Of a stretch of DNA of 64,000 nt, positions 28,798 through 37,447 are shown in pieces; positions within the stretch are counted from its first letter, which is position 1, and every line of letters starts with the position of its first letter. The stretch lies in the NCBI RefSeq assembly GCF_900129365.1, contig NZ_FQVM01000001.1, positions 239,281 to 303,280 of the forward strand, read 5' to 3'. Under the pieces are notes generated by a model, which was given only the letters and a program-made list of their open reading frames with translations, made no database searches and was not told the origin of the DNA. Source of the stretch: Clostridium fallax (GTDB taxonomy: Bacteria; Bacillota; Clostridia; Clostridiales; Clostridiaceae). The position numbers were made by a program, and so were the translations under genes.

Positions 28798-30160
28798 TAA
28801 AACACCCCGTTTGCTCTATTAAAAAATATGTAATCCAAAACATAAGTGCAATTTTAGGATACTCCATATAATTATCTAAGCTTAAAGTTATAGCAAAATA
28901 AATTAATGTTAGTCCGTTATATCTATTACTCTTAAATAAAAGTAATATTAAAGCTACTGCAAAAAGTATAACTCCTATATATCCAAACTCTCCCATAATA
29001 GATATATACTGAGAAGTTGGTTGATCTACTATAGAAAGTCCCATTCTTTGATATATTCTAGGTCTTATATATTTTCTAGCATATTTATTAACGTATGTAG
29101 GAAACCTGTCCTTATTATACCAAGTAGTGTAATATCCACTAACTGTTAATGCAGATCTTGATGAATAATATCCTGCTCCAACTCCTATAGCTGCTGCCTT
29201 TAGGTCTTTTTGAGGAAGCTTAATATATGTATCTTCATAAGTTTTTAATTTCTTTATTCTTTCATTTCTAAATTCTGAATTAAAAAGTGTGTCTTTCATC
29301 TGTTCTCTAACCCAAGGGTGAGAAGTAAACCAAAAGGTTCCAACTAATGCTACTATTATTCCTAAAAATAAAATTTTAAATTTAGGTGATGAAATAAATA
29401 ATATAACATATATACCTAAAGCTAAAAAGAATAACATAGTATTAGCTAAAGTTACTGTACTTAAAGAAAAAAGTACACAGATTATAAACCCTCCAAGATA
29501 TTTTTTTTCTTTAGTTTTATTAAAATATGCAAAAAACTTAATAGATCCAAAAATAAATAAATTGAAAAGTTGAACTCCTTGGCTAACTCCTAAAGTTCCT
29601 ATAGACCAATCTCCGAAGAGATTAGATAAAACTACACCAAAATTTAAAATTACAACTAAAACTACTGCTATCATTTGAGAAATTAGTGCTGTATTAATAG
29701 TTTTATCTATTGTTTTATAACAGTCTACATCTAAAAATTTAAACATTACTGGTATAGCCATAAAAACTATATTATACATAAAAAATAAAATTACATTAGG
29801 AAGAGGAACTCTGTTAACTATAATATTAAAAACCAAATAAATTCCTAATATAATTATCATTCTAGTAAAGGTTTTATCTTTAAAATCTAATTTTCTCTTT
29901 TTCAATATTATTTGTATAAAATAATAAATTCCTAAAAGTCCTACAAAACCAATTATAATAAAGTTGTCACTTATAAGTATAGAATAAATAGCCATAACTA
30001 TTAAAAGTTCCTCTATACTTATAGACTTTTTATAACAAAGATATATGTTCTTTAAAAGTATTATAAAAAAGGGTATGTAAAAAAACTTATAGTTTTCCAT
30101 TAAAGTTAAAGGAAACAAAAAAGGAATCATAATAAGTAAATCCCACTTATTAAACTTCAT
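28790..30160 (-). CDS. polysaccharide polymerase-like membrane protein (Wzy/O-antigen ligase type)
   Basis: First gene of the polysaccharide operon. A 456-aa protein with about 11 hydrophobic segments. A long outer loop covers about residues 285-375, with clustered Arg, Tyr and Lys, followed by the QYISIMGEFGYIGVI segment typical of the Wzy/ligase family. AAGGAG precedes the ATG. It is not obviously a copy of the other polymerase encoded at 17120-18364, so one may polymerise and the other ligate. Confidence 0.78.
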   Translation of the reverse strand: MKFNKWDLLIMIPFLFPLTLMENYKFFYIPFFIILLKNIYLCYKKSISIEELLIVMAIYSILISDNFIIIGFVGLLGIYYFIQIILKKRKLDFKDKTFTRMIIILGIYLVFNIIVNRVPLPNVILFFMYNIVFMAIPVMFKFLDVDCYKTIDKTINTALISQMIAVVLVVILNFGVVLSNLFGDWSIGTLGVSQGVQLFNLFIFGSIKFFAYFNKTKEKKYLGGFIICVLFSLSTVTLANTMLFFLALGIYVILFISSPKFKILFLGIIVALVGTFWFTSHPWVREQMKDTLFNSEFRNERIKKLKTYEDTYIKLPQKDLKAAAIGVGAGYYSSRSALTVSGYYTTWYNKDRFPTYVNKYARKYIRPRIYQRMGLSIVDQPTSQYISIMGEFGYIGVILFAVALILLLFKSNRYNGLTLIYFAITLSLDNYMEYPKIALMFWITYFLIEQTGCFNE

Positions 30161-30391
30161 AATTACTCTCCTTATTATTTGTATTTTCTTTATATTTTTA
30201 TAAAAAATCTATATTTATTTTATCATATATTGTTTTTTTTTAGAAATAATATTAATTTAATCTATAAGTAAATTTATAAAATCCATATTTTTTAAACTAT
30301 ATAAGCAAAAATTAAAGATAATAGTCTTTTATAGATATAAAGGTTATATTATGATAAAATCAGAAGTATTTGAAGAAAAGGAGTGATTTTA

Positions 30392-31771
30392 TTGACTTTA
30401 AACTCTATGATGTTTTTTACTATATTCTTCACGTTTTTTCCTTTATATTATATAAGTAAAAAATGGAAATGGGTATTATTACTTTTATTTAACTATTATT
30501 TTTATATAATTGCTATGCCAAGTCATGTGTTAACAATACTTATTACATCTATTAGTACATATATAGCAGCAATAATTATAGAAAAAATCAAAAATCCTAA
30601 ATATAAAAAAATATTTACTGGTATAAGTATTTTATCATTTTTATTTGTTCTTATTTATTTTAAATACTCAAACTTTCTTTTAAAAAGCTTAGGATTTACT
30701 ATAGATAATAAAATAAAAACATTAATAGCACCTATAGGTATAAGTTTTTATACTCTTCAAGTTATATCTTATTTGGTAGATGTTTATAAGGGGAAATTAA
30801 AGGCCGAAAAGCACCTAGGCCATCTTCTTATTTTCGTAAGCTTTTTTGGAACTATTCTTTCTGGTCCTATAGAAAGAGCTATAGATTTTCTTCCCCAATT
30901 AAAAAAGAAAATCACTTTAAATTTTGATTTAGTTTTTGATGGGCTAAAGCTAGTTATAGAAGGTTTATTTTTAAAAGTTGCAGTAGCAGATAAATTTGGC
31001 GTTTTTGTAGATGCTATTTATAATAATCCTTCCCAATATAAAGGTTATCCATTAATCTTGGCTACATTATTATTTGGACTTCAGCTTTATACAGATTTTA
31101 ATGGATATAGCTTAATGGCAAAGGGCTTCTCTCAAATGCTTGGATTAAAAATTATGGACAACTTTAATAATCCTTATTTTTCAAAAAGCATAAGAGAATT
31201 TTGGAGAAGATGGCATATATCTTTATCCTTTTGGTTTAGAGATTATGTATATATTCCTTTAGGAGGAAAAAAAGTTTCTACTTTAAGAGGATGTTTTAAT
31301 AGACTTGTTGTATTTACCGTTAGTGGTCTATGGCACGGAGCCAACTGGACCTTTATTCTTTGGGGATTTTTACATGGATTTTATCAAAGCTTTTCTTTAG
31401 TGATTCATAAACTTTTTCCGAATAAAAAATCAGCTCCAAAATTAATACAAATAATAATTACTTATTTATTAGCAAACTTTGCATGGATTTTCTTTAGAGC
31501 AAATACTATGAGTGATGGTTTATATATTTGTAAAAATCTTTTTAGACATATAAAACCATTAAATTTACATTACTTATTAAATATAATAACTTCAAAACAA
31601 CTGATAACATTTTTTATACTTATAATATTTATATTTATACTTGATTATATAAAAGAAAAATCTATAAAGCTTCCACTAATAGTAAATATAATTATTTATA
31701 CAATTATGTTATTAGGAATATTATGTTTAGGAAATCCAAGTGAAAGTAGCTTTATATACTTTAACTTCTAA
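30392..31771 (+). CDS. MBOAT O-acyltransferase (AlgI/DltB/PatA type)
   Basis: Multi-pass membrane acyltransferase that passes acyl (usually acetyl) groups across the membrane for transfer to an extracellular glycan. It has the FWRRWHISLSFWFRDYVYIPLGG block and the invariant active-site His in LWHGANWTF, near residue 314. The longest frame starts with GTG at 30383. That codon overlaps the ribosome site AAAGGAG, so TTG at 30392 (8 bases downstream of it) is preferred; 459 aa. It is divergent from the polysaccharide operon and 12 bases upstream of an SGNH-like partner. It likely acylates the polymer made by that operon. Confidence 0.9.
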   Translation: MTLNSMMFFTIFFTFFPLYYISKKWKWVLLLLFNYYFYIIAMPSHVLTILITSISTYIAAIIIEKIKNPKYKKIFTGISILSFLFVLIYFKYSNFLLKSLGFTIDNKIKTLIAPIGISFYTLQVISYLVDVYKGKLKAEKHLGHLLIFVSFFGTILSGPIERAIDFLPQLKKKITLNFDLVFDGLKLVIEGLFLKVAVADKFGVFVDAIYNNPSQYKGYPLILATLLFGLQLYTDFNGYSLMAKGFSQMLGLKIMDNFNNPYFSKSIREFWRRWHISLSFWFRDYVYIPLGGKKVSTLRGCFNRLVVFTVSGLWHGANWTFILWGFLHGFYQSFSLVIHKLFPNKKSAPKLIQIIITYLLANFAWIFFRANTMSDGLYICKNLFRHIKPLNLHYLLNIITSKQLITFFILIIFIFILDYIKEKSIKLPLIVNIIIYTIMLLGILCLGNPSESSFIYFNF

Positions 31772-31783
31772 GGAGGGGAAAAA

Positions 31784-32887
31784 ATGAAAAGTATATTAAA
31801 AAAATTAATAATTTCCTCATTAGTAGTTGTATTTTCATTCATATTTATATGTGTTCATTTTAAAGATTTTGGAAGGCACTTTCTAAGTGCATCTTTTTCA
31901 AACTACTATCATGGAGATTTATATGGATTTAGTAAATTGGATAATTTTAAAGAAAATATCTCCCTTACACCTATAAAACCAGAAACAAACTCCTTAGGAG
32001 ATGCAAAACTTATAACAATGGGTGATTCTTTCTTTACAGCTAATTATGATAGCCCTATATTTCCAGACCTTTTAGAGGAAAAATCAAAAGAGAGTCTATA
32101 TAATTTAAATAGACAAGTTTTTCAAACTTATAATGATAATCCACTTCAATATTTTGAAGAAACAAATTACATAAAAGGGAAAGAAAAAATACTAATCTTA
32201 GAATCTGTAGAAAGATATGTTATAGAAAGAAGTGTTCGTTATACTGAAGACTTTACAAATGTTAAAGAAAAAATTGTTCCTAATGATACTAATATACCAA
32301 TAAATAAAGAAGATCCTTTAAATATAAAATTAGCAAAATTTTTAAATCCAGTAAGAGAATTTTTACCTCAAAGTAATTTAGAGTACTTTGCATATAATTC
32401 TGTTTTCACTGAGCCATTTTATAAATTAGGAAAAACTTTTAGATTTTCTTTATACGATGAATTAGATTCAAGAATAGGTACATATTCAAATAATCCAAAA
32501 AATCTTTACTATTATGAAGAAACTAATTTTGCAAAAAAGCAAAAAGATGATGCTCTTATAAATGAAGTAGCAAATAATATAAATTACTTAAAAAATCAAT
32601 TAAAAGAAAAATATAATATAGATTTAATTTTCTTAATAATTCCAAATAAATATTCTTTATATTGTGAAAATGCTATGTATCCTATGCAATATGATAATTT
32701 TATTCCAAGGCTTACCAAGGCTTTAAATGAAAAAGGGGTAAAAGCTCCTGATATATATAGCCTATATAAAGAAGAATTAAAGAAAAATCCAAGTGCTAAG
32801 TTATATTATTCTTCTGATACTCACTATGCTCCTTTAGCTAAGGATATAGCTGTTAATGCTACATTAAGGGAACTTATTAAAAATTAA
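31784..32887 (+). CDS. SGNH-like acyl-transfer partner of the MBOAT protein (AlgX/DltD-like)
   Basis: A 367-aa protein with one N-terminal membrane anchor (about 8-28). The extracytoplasmic domain has the catalytic-type motifs MGDSFF (Ser near residue 80) and SSDTHYAP (Asp/His near 345), in the order found in AlgX/AlgJ and DHHW proteins. It would take the acyl group presented by the MBOAT channel and place it on the glycan. AGGAGGGG ribosome site; second and last gene of the two-gene unit. Confidence 0.8.
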   Translation: MKSILKKLIISSLVVVFSFIFICVHFKDFGRHFLSASFSNYYHGDLYGFSKLDNFKENISLTPIKPETNSLGDAKLITMGDSFFTANYDSPIFPDLLEEKSKESLYNLNRQVFQTYNDNPLQYFEETNYIKGKEKILILESVERYVIERSVRYTEDFTNVKEKIVPNDTNIPINKEDPLNIKLAKFLNPVREFLPQSNLEYFAYNSVFTEPFYKLGKTFRFSLYDELDSRIGTYSNNPKNLYYYEETNFAKKQKDDALINEVANNINYLKNQLKEKYNIDLIFLIIPNKYSLYCENAMYPMQYDNFIPRLTKALNEKGVKAPDIYSLYKEELKKNPSAKLYYSSDTHYAPLAKDIAVNATLRELIKN

Positions 32888-32901
32888 ATTTTAAATAAAA
32901 A

Positions 32902-32935
32902 GAGTTATCTCAAAGTTGAGATAACTCCTTTTTTT
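32902..32935. terminator. bidirectional terminator between convergent genes
   Basis: The stem GAGTTATCTC with GAGATAACTC is followed by T residues on the plus strand. An A-rich left flank gives a T-run on the minus strand. It serves the SGNH gene and the large surface protein gene converging from the right. Confidence 0.88.
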
Positions 32936-32937
32936 AA

Positions 32938-35900
32938 TTAGAATTTAAAGCTATATTGTGCATATTTACCATCATTCATTGACTTTATTCCTAATGATAC
33001 TCTTAAATTTAATTCTCTTGCAATTTTACCTGATTCATTAATAAGTTCTTGTTGACTCATATTCATTCCTACTTGTTTAATACTTAAAGTCCCTTTTCTA
33101 GAATTTAAAGCTTCTCTTAAAAGATTGTCTAGTTCTTCTAAAGATTTTACAGCTTTAAATACATTTCCCTCATCATCTTTTTCTTCTATATTTTCTATCA
33201 TATTTGTAAATGAATATTTAGTTCCTGTAGCACTTGGATATGTAACTCCAGGTTCTGCTTCTATTCTATGATCTTTTCCCATTTCTGCATCTGTTAAGTT
33301 AAAGTATTTATGTGATATTGGTAACATTGGTTTTGTATGACCTGAGTAAATTGGATCATCCCAAGTAACATCTACACAGTACCATTCACCATCAAGTTTA
33401 ACCATTGACCATCCATGTCTTTCTCCTGTACCATCACCATGAGATCCATATCCTGTAACATATTTATTTTCTATTCTTGCTTTATTTAATAATAAAGAAA
33501 ATGCTTTTGCATAACTTTCACATACACCAGTTTTTTCTACCAAAATTCCATATGGATTATGATCTTCTGGACGAACTGGCTTATCATTTACATGAGCTGT
33601 ATCATATTCTGCACTTTCAACTAAATAATCGTGTAATGCTAATTCCTTTTGAAAATCATTCATACCTGGCTTTATTACTTTTGCAATAACTCTATCCGCT
33701 TCTGCCTCTGCCTCTCTTTTATGTCTAATCATTGTATCTTTATCTTTAGCATATTTTACACTTATAGTTAATGTTTGTTCTGCGCTACCTGGATAACCTT
33801 GTATACTAGCACTACATCCATTGTATCCATAAGATATTGTTGGATTTTCTATAAGTATCTTATTTATAATATTTAAATCGTATGTTTTAGAATTATAATT
33901 AGTAACTTTTAATATTATTTTATCATCAAATCTTTCTAATCCTTCTTTTAAAGCATTATAAAATTCTGATTCTGAATTTATAACTATAGGTCCATTTGGA
34001 GTTTTAGCTTTTACTGTAACTTTTATTTCTTTTGTTACTATTGCTCCCTTGCTATCCTTTACTTCATAAACGACCTTATAAACTCCAGCTTTTTTTGCAT
34101 TTACTGTATTTTCTTTAACTGTTACTTTAGATGTTAGGTCCTTATCTTCTTTATCTGTTGCACTTATTAGTCCAGCCTTTTCATCAAAAGCATCTCCTTC
34201 TTTTATTTCTACATCTTTAGCCTCAATCACTGGAACTTCATTTTTTGCATTTACTGTAACTTTTATTTCCTTTGTCACTGTTGCTCCATTACTATCTTTT
34301 ACTTCGTAAACAACCTTATAAACTCCAGCCTCTTTTGAATTTACTGTATTTTCTTTAACTGTTACTTTAGATGTTAAGTCCTTATCTTCTTTATCTGTTG
34401 CACTTATTAGTCCAGATTTTTCATTGAAGTTATCTCCTTGTTCTATTTCTACATCCTTAGCTTCAATTACTGGCACTTCATTTAATAATGTTGGTTTTAC
34501 TACAGCCTTTACTGTAACCTTTATTTCCTTTGTTACTGCTGCTCCTTTGCTATCTTTTACTTCGTAAACAACCTTATAAACTCCAGCTTTTTTTGCATTT
34601 ACTGTGTTTTCTTTAACTGTTACTTTAGATGTTAAATCCTTATCTTCTTTATCTGTAGCTTTTATTAATCCAGACTTTTCATCAAAAGTATCTCCTTCTT
34701 TTATTTCTACATCTTTAGCTTCAATTACTGGAACTTCATTTAATACTGAAGGAATTACTTCATCCTTTTTAGGTTCTACAGTATCTGGCTTTTCTTCCTT
34801 TTTATCTTCTATACTAGTATCCTTACCATCTTCAGTTTTTATCTTATCTTTGTCTGAAGGAGTTGAAGAAACATCTTCTTTTTCTTTATCCTTTTCTGGT
34901 GATACTGGATTAGTTTCAGAAGAAACCTTATCCTTTTCTTTAACTGAATCTTCTGGCTCTACTGATGGCTTAGTTTTATTTAAATCATCTTCTTTTGAAG
35001 TATCACTATCTTTTTTATCAGTTATATCTAATGAAGTATCTTTATCTTCTTTTTTAGGAGCTTCTTTTACTGTAACTTTTATTTCTTTGGTTACTGCTGC
35101 TCCCTTGCTATCTTTTACTTCATAAACAACTTTATAAACTCCAGCTTTTTTTGCATTTACTGTATTTTCTTTAACTGTTACCTTAGATGTTAAATCCTTA
35201 TCTTCTTTATCTATAGCTTTTATTAATCCAGACTTTTCGTTAAATATATCGCCTTCATTTATTTCCACATCTTTAGCTTCAATTACAGGCACTTCATTTA
35301 ATACTGATGGTTCTGTATTCTTCTTTTCACCTTCAGATTCTTGTGGTTTTTCTGATGGCTTAGGTTTATTTGAGTCTACCTTTTCATCTTCCTTTGTTTT
35401 TGGATTTTCTGGTTTTACCACAGGATCTTCTTTTGGTTTAACTTCTTCAGGCTTTACAACTGGTTTAGGTTCATCTTTTGGTTTTACTACTGGATTTTCC
35501 TTTGGTTTTTCGTCCTTTTTAACTTCATCCTTCTTTTCTTCAACTTTTTCTGGATTTGGCTTAGGTTCTACTTTGTCTTTTGATGAACTACCATTATGTT
35601 TCCTATTAGGTTCAACTTTTGACGGTTCTTTTTTATTTTCTTCCTTTTTAGCATCTTCTAATTTTTTTATTTCTTTAGCTTGTTCGTTATTAACTCCTTC
35701 TTTTACTGTAACCTTATCAATAACTTTTGCTAAATCTTTAGTATTATTAGAATCTCCAGTTTTTAATTTCACATCATTATTATTTATAACTAAATCTTTA
35801 ACTTTAGATGTTTTTTGTATATTAACTATAGTTTCACTATTAACTTCTACATAATTGAAATTTCCATTTATATTTAAAGAACTTGCATTAATTATAGTAA

Positions 35901-37092
35901 CTTTAGTTAGTGAAAAGTTACCATACATATCTACAGATTTTTTGATTGAAGTTGTTTCTCTTATATTAACATTTAAATTTTTTATATTTACAGTTTCGTT
36001 CACAATACTTGTCTTAATTCTAGTAGCACTACTAATATCAACTATATCAATAGCAGTTCTAGTTCCCTCAAAAGAAACTGTTGGTTCATATTTTATGTAA
36101 TCTATATTTAAATATTTTATTATGTTATTACTTAAGTATATTTCTGGTTCTATATTTAAGAAATTTCCACGAACTAAAGGATATTTACCATTCTCCTTAT
36201 CACCAGACACTTTATCTGTTAATGTAACATTTCCTAAATTACAGTTAGATATTTTAAAACTTTTACCACAATTCTTTATTAAAACATCGCCCTTTACAGT
36301 TACACCATCTAAGTTGACTTCTTTTTCTGCACCAGTACCTTCAATTATTAAATTTCCATCTACATTTGTTCCATTTAAATGAACATCGTGACCTTTAGTA
36401 TATATAATAAGATCTTTTTTATATGTATTCTTTCCTAAAGTTACATCTTTTTCATCTATGTTATCTATATTTTCAGTTTCTTCTACAACTTGTACTTCTT
36501 TTTCACTATCAGACTCTTTAATAGTCTTAATTTTTTCTAATTCCCCTTGTAGATATTCTTTATTTAAAGGATTCTTTATCATTTCTATAAGATCACTTGT
36601 AGCTTTTATATCCTTTTCTGATTTGCTTTTCCATGTAACAAGTAATGAGTCTAGGGCAATTCTATAATCCTCTGTCCAAATAAGCTTTCTTCCCCAAGTA
36701 CAAAGCTCATTTAGAAGATATTGCTTATCTACATTATTTAATGATGAGTTATTTATTTTTGCTTCTAATTCATCATAAAGCTTAGCACTTTTATTTTTGC
36801 TTAATTTATCTAGTTCACTTACAAAATATCCTATTTCATCAGACCATACATCCTTTACTGCTGGAGCTAACTCACAAAGATACTTGTCCCTTTCACTGAT
36901 ATTATCAACTTTTAATATAGCAGCATAAGCCATATTATAATGATAAAAAGTCTTTTGCGTTAATGCAGAATGAATCCAATCCTCTACATTATTTTTACTT
37001 GCAGCTTTTACTGTAGGTGTACTTATTAAAAAGTTTGCCGCTATGGAAAAGGCTGTAATCATAGTTATTAATTTTCTAGCACTTTTACTCAT
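32938..37092 (-). CDS. large secreted surface protein: YHYN domain, beta-solenoid region, four Ig-like repeats, transglutaminase-like domain
   Basis: A 1384-aa exported protein. Signal peptide about 1-31. The N-terminal helical domain shared by four proteins of this window covers about 34-190 (YHYN 50-53, VDKQYLLNEL 121-130). About 215-460 is repetitive beta-rich sequence (hydrophobic-G-N/D-V patterns), perhaps a beta-solenoid. A Lys/Glu/Pro-rich linker follows. Four near-identical Ig-like repeats (DUF5011-like, each with VPVIEAKDVEI) begin near 598, 786, 872 and 950; a second low-complexity linker separates the first two. A transglutaminase-like domain covers about 1060-1290, with candidate Cys in GVCESYA, His in GERHGWSM and Asp in YCVDVTWDDP. 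AAGGAGG ribosome site. It may crosslink or process wall proteins; this is inferred. Paralogue of the gene at 37448-39352. Confidence 0.88.
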   Translation of the reverse strand: MSKSARKLITMITAFSIAANFLISTPTVKAASKNNVEDWIHSALTQKTFYHYNMAYAAILKVDNISERDKYLCELAPAVKDVWSDEIGYFVSELDKLSKNKSAKLYDELEAKINNSSLNNVDKQYLLNELCTWGRKLIWTEDYRIALDSLLVTWKSKSEKDIKATSDLIEMIKNPLNKEYLQGELEKIKTIKESDSEKEVQVVEETENIDNIDEKDVTLGKNTYKKDLIIYTKGHDVHLNGTNVDGNLIIEGTGAEKEVNLDGVTVKGDVLIKNCGKSFKISNCNLGNVTLTDKVSGDKENGKYPLVRGNFLNIEPEIYLSNNIIKYLNIDYIKYEPTVSFEGTRTAIDIVDISSATRIKTSIVNETVNIKNLNVNIRETTSIKKSVDMYGNFSLTKVTIINASSLNINGNFNYVEVNSETIVNIQKTSKVKDLVINNNDVKLKTGDSNNTKDLAKVIDKVTVKEGVNNEQAKEIKKLEDAKKEENKKEPSKVEPNRKHNGSSSKDKVEPKPNPEKVEEKKDEVKKDEKPKENPVVKPKDEPKPVVKPEEVKPKEDPVVKPENPKTKEDEKVDSNKPKPSEKPQESEGEKKNTEPSVLNEVPVIEAKDVEINEGDIFNEKSGLIKAIDKEDKDLTSKVTVKENTVNAKKAGVYKVVYEVKDSKGAAVTKEIKVTVKEAPKKEDKDTSLDITDKKDSDTSKEDDLNKTKPSVEPEDSVKEKDKVSSETNPVSPEKDKEKEDVSSTPSDKDKIKTEDGKDTSIEDKKEEKPDTVEPKKDEVIPSVLNEVPVIEAKDVEIKEGDTFDEKSGLIKATDKEDKDLTSKVTVKENTVNAKKAGVYKVVYEVKDSKGAAVTKEIKVTVKAVVKPTLLNEVPVIEAKDVEIEQGDNFNEKSGLISATDKEDKDLTSKVTVKENTVNSKEAGVYKVVYEVKDSNGATVTKEIKVTVNAKNEVPVIEAKDVEIKEGDAFDEKAGLISATDKEDKDLTSKVTVKENTVNAKKAGVYKVVYEVKDSKGAIVTKEIKVTVKAKTPNGPIVINSESEFYNALKEGLERFDDKIILKVTNYNSKTYDLNIINKILIENPTISYGYNGCSASIQGYPGSAEQTLTISVKYAKDKDTMIRHKREAEAEADRVIAKVIKPGMNDFQKELALHDYLVESAEYDTAHVNDKPVRPEDHNPYGILVEKTGVCESYAKAFSLLLNKARIENKYVTGYGSHGDGTGERHGWSMVKLDGEWYCVDVTWDDPIYSGHTKPMLPISHKYFNLTDAEMGKDHRIEAEPGVTYPSATGTKYSFTNMIENIEEKDDEGNVFKAVKSLEELDNLLREALNSRKGTLSIKQVGMNMSQQELINESGKIARELNLRVSLGIKSMNDGKYAQYSFKF
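34000..35300 (-). repeat. four near-identical Ig-like coding repeats
   Basis: Copies at about 34000-34240, 34250-34480, 34505-34740 and 35065-35300 are nearly identical at DNA level, about 240 bases each. The last is separated by a Ser/Lys/Glu/Asp-rich linker. Such identity invites copy-number change by recombination. Confidence 0.85.
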
Positions 37093-37447
37093 TTTAATCC
37101 TCCTTAAATTTATATTAAATATCCTAAAAACTATAAAAAATAATCTTTAATTGATATTTTTATACTATTATCCAATATATTATTTTTCTAAATTTTATAT
37201 AATTTTTTTAAAATTCAATTTAATTTATTTGAAGTTTACTATGTTAATGTTAAGATTACCTATGTTATTTTTTAAATTCGATTTCTCATTACTTATCGTA
37301 AATAAATACATATTTCTTCAATTATTTTTGTTATATTTAAATAAATATTACTTGTTAAATTCTATATAAAATAAAAAACTATCTTTAATTACAGAAATTA
37401 TTTCTATAGTTAAAGATAGCCTTATTATTTAATAGTTTATTATTTAT
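37093..37447. other. intergenic region between the two tandem surface-protein genes
   Basis: Contains the terminator at 37373-37419 and the AAGGAGG ribosome site of the downstream gene. The rest is AT-rich. No clear -35/-10 pair is seen, although the terminator implies a separate promoter. A 72-codon plus-strand frame here has no ribosome site and is composed of F/Y/L/I/K only. Confidence 0.5.
37373..37419 (-). terminator. intrinsic terminator of the 634-aa surface protein gene
   Basis: The stem CTATCTTTAA with TTAAAGATAG, extended with a few mismatches, is followed on the minus strand by six T residues. Confidence 0.85.

Noticed and set aside
34604..35125. 173-codon plus-strand open frame
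   Set aside because: Antisense to the Lys/Glu/Asp-rich linker and repeats of the surface protein; its Ser/Phe/Leu-rich composition is the mirror of that low complexity.
34000..35300. Regularly spaced repeats considered as CRISPR-like or tandem non-coding repeats
   Set aside because: The repeats are about 240 bases, in frame, and encode Ig-like domains; there are no short constant repeats with unique spacers and no cas genes.
37151..37369. 72-codon plus-strand open frame in an intergenic region
   Set aside because: Composition is F/Y/L/I/K from AT-rich DNA, with no ribosome site; it ends just before a terminator serving the opposite strand.
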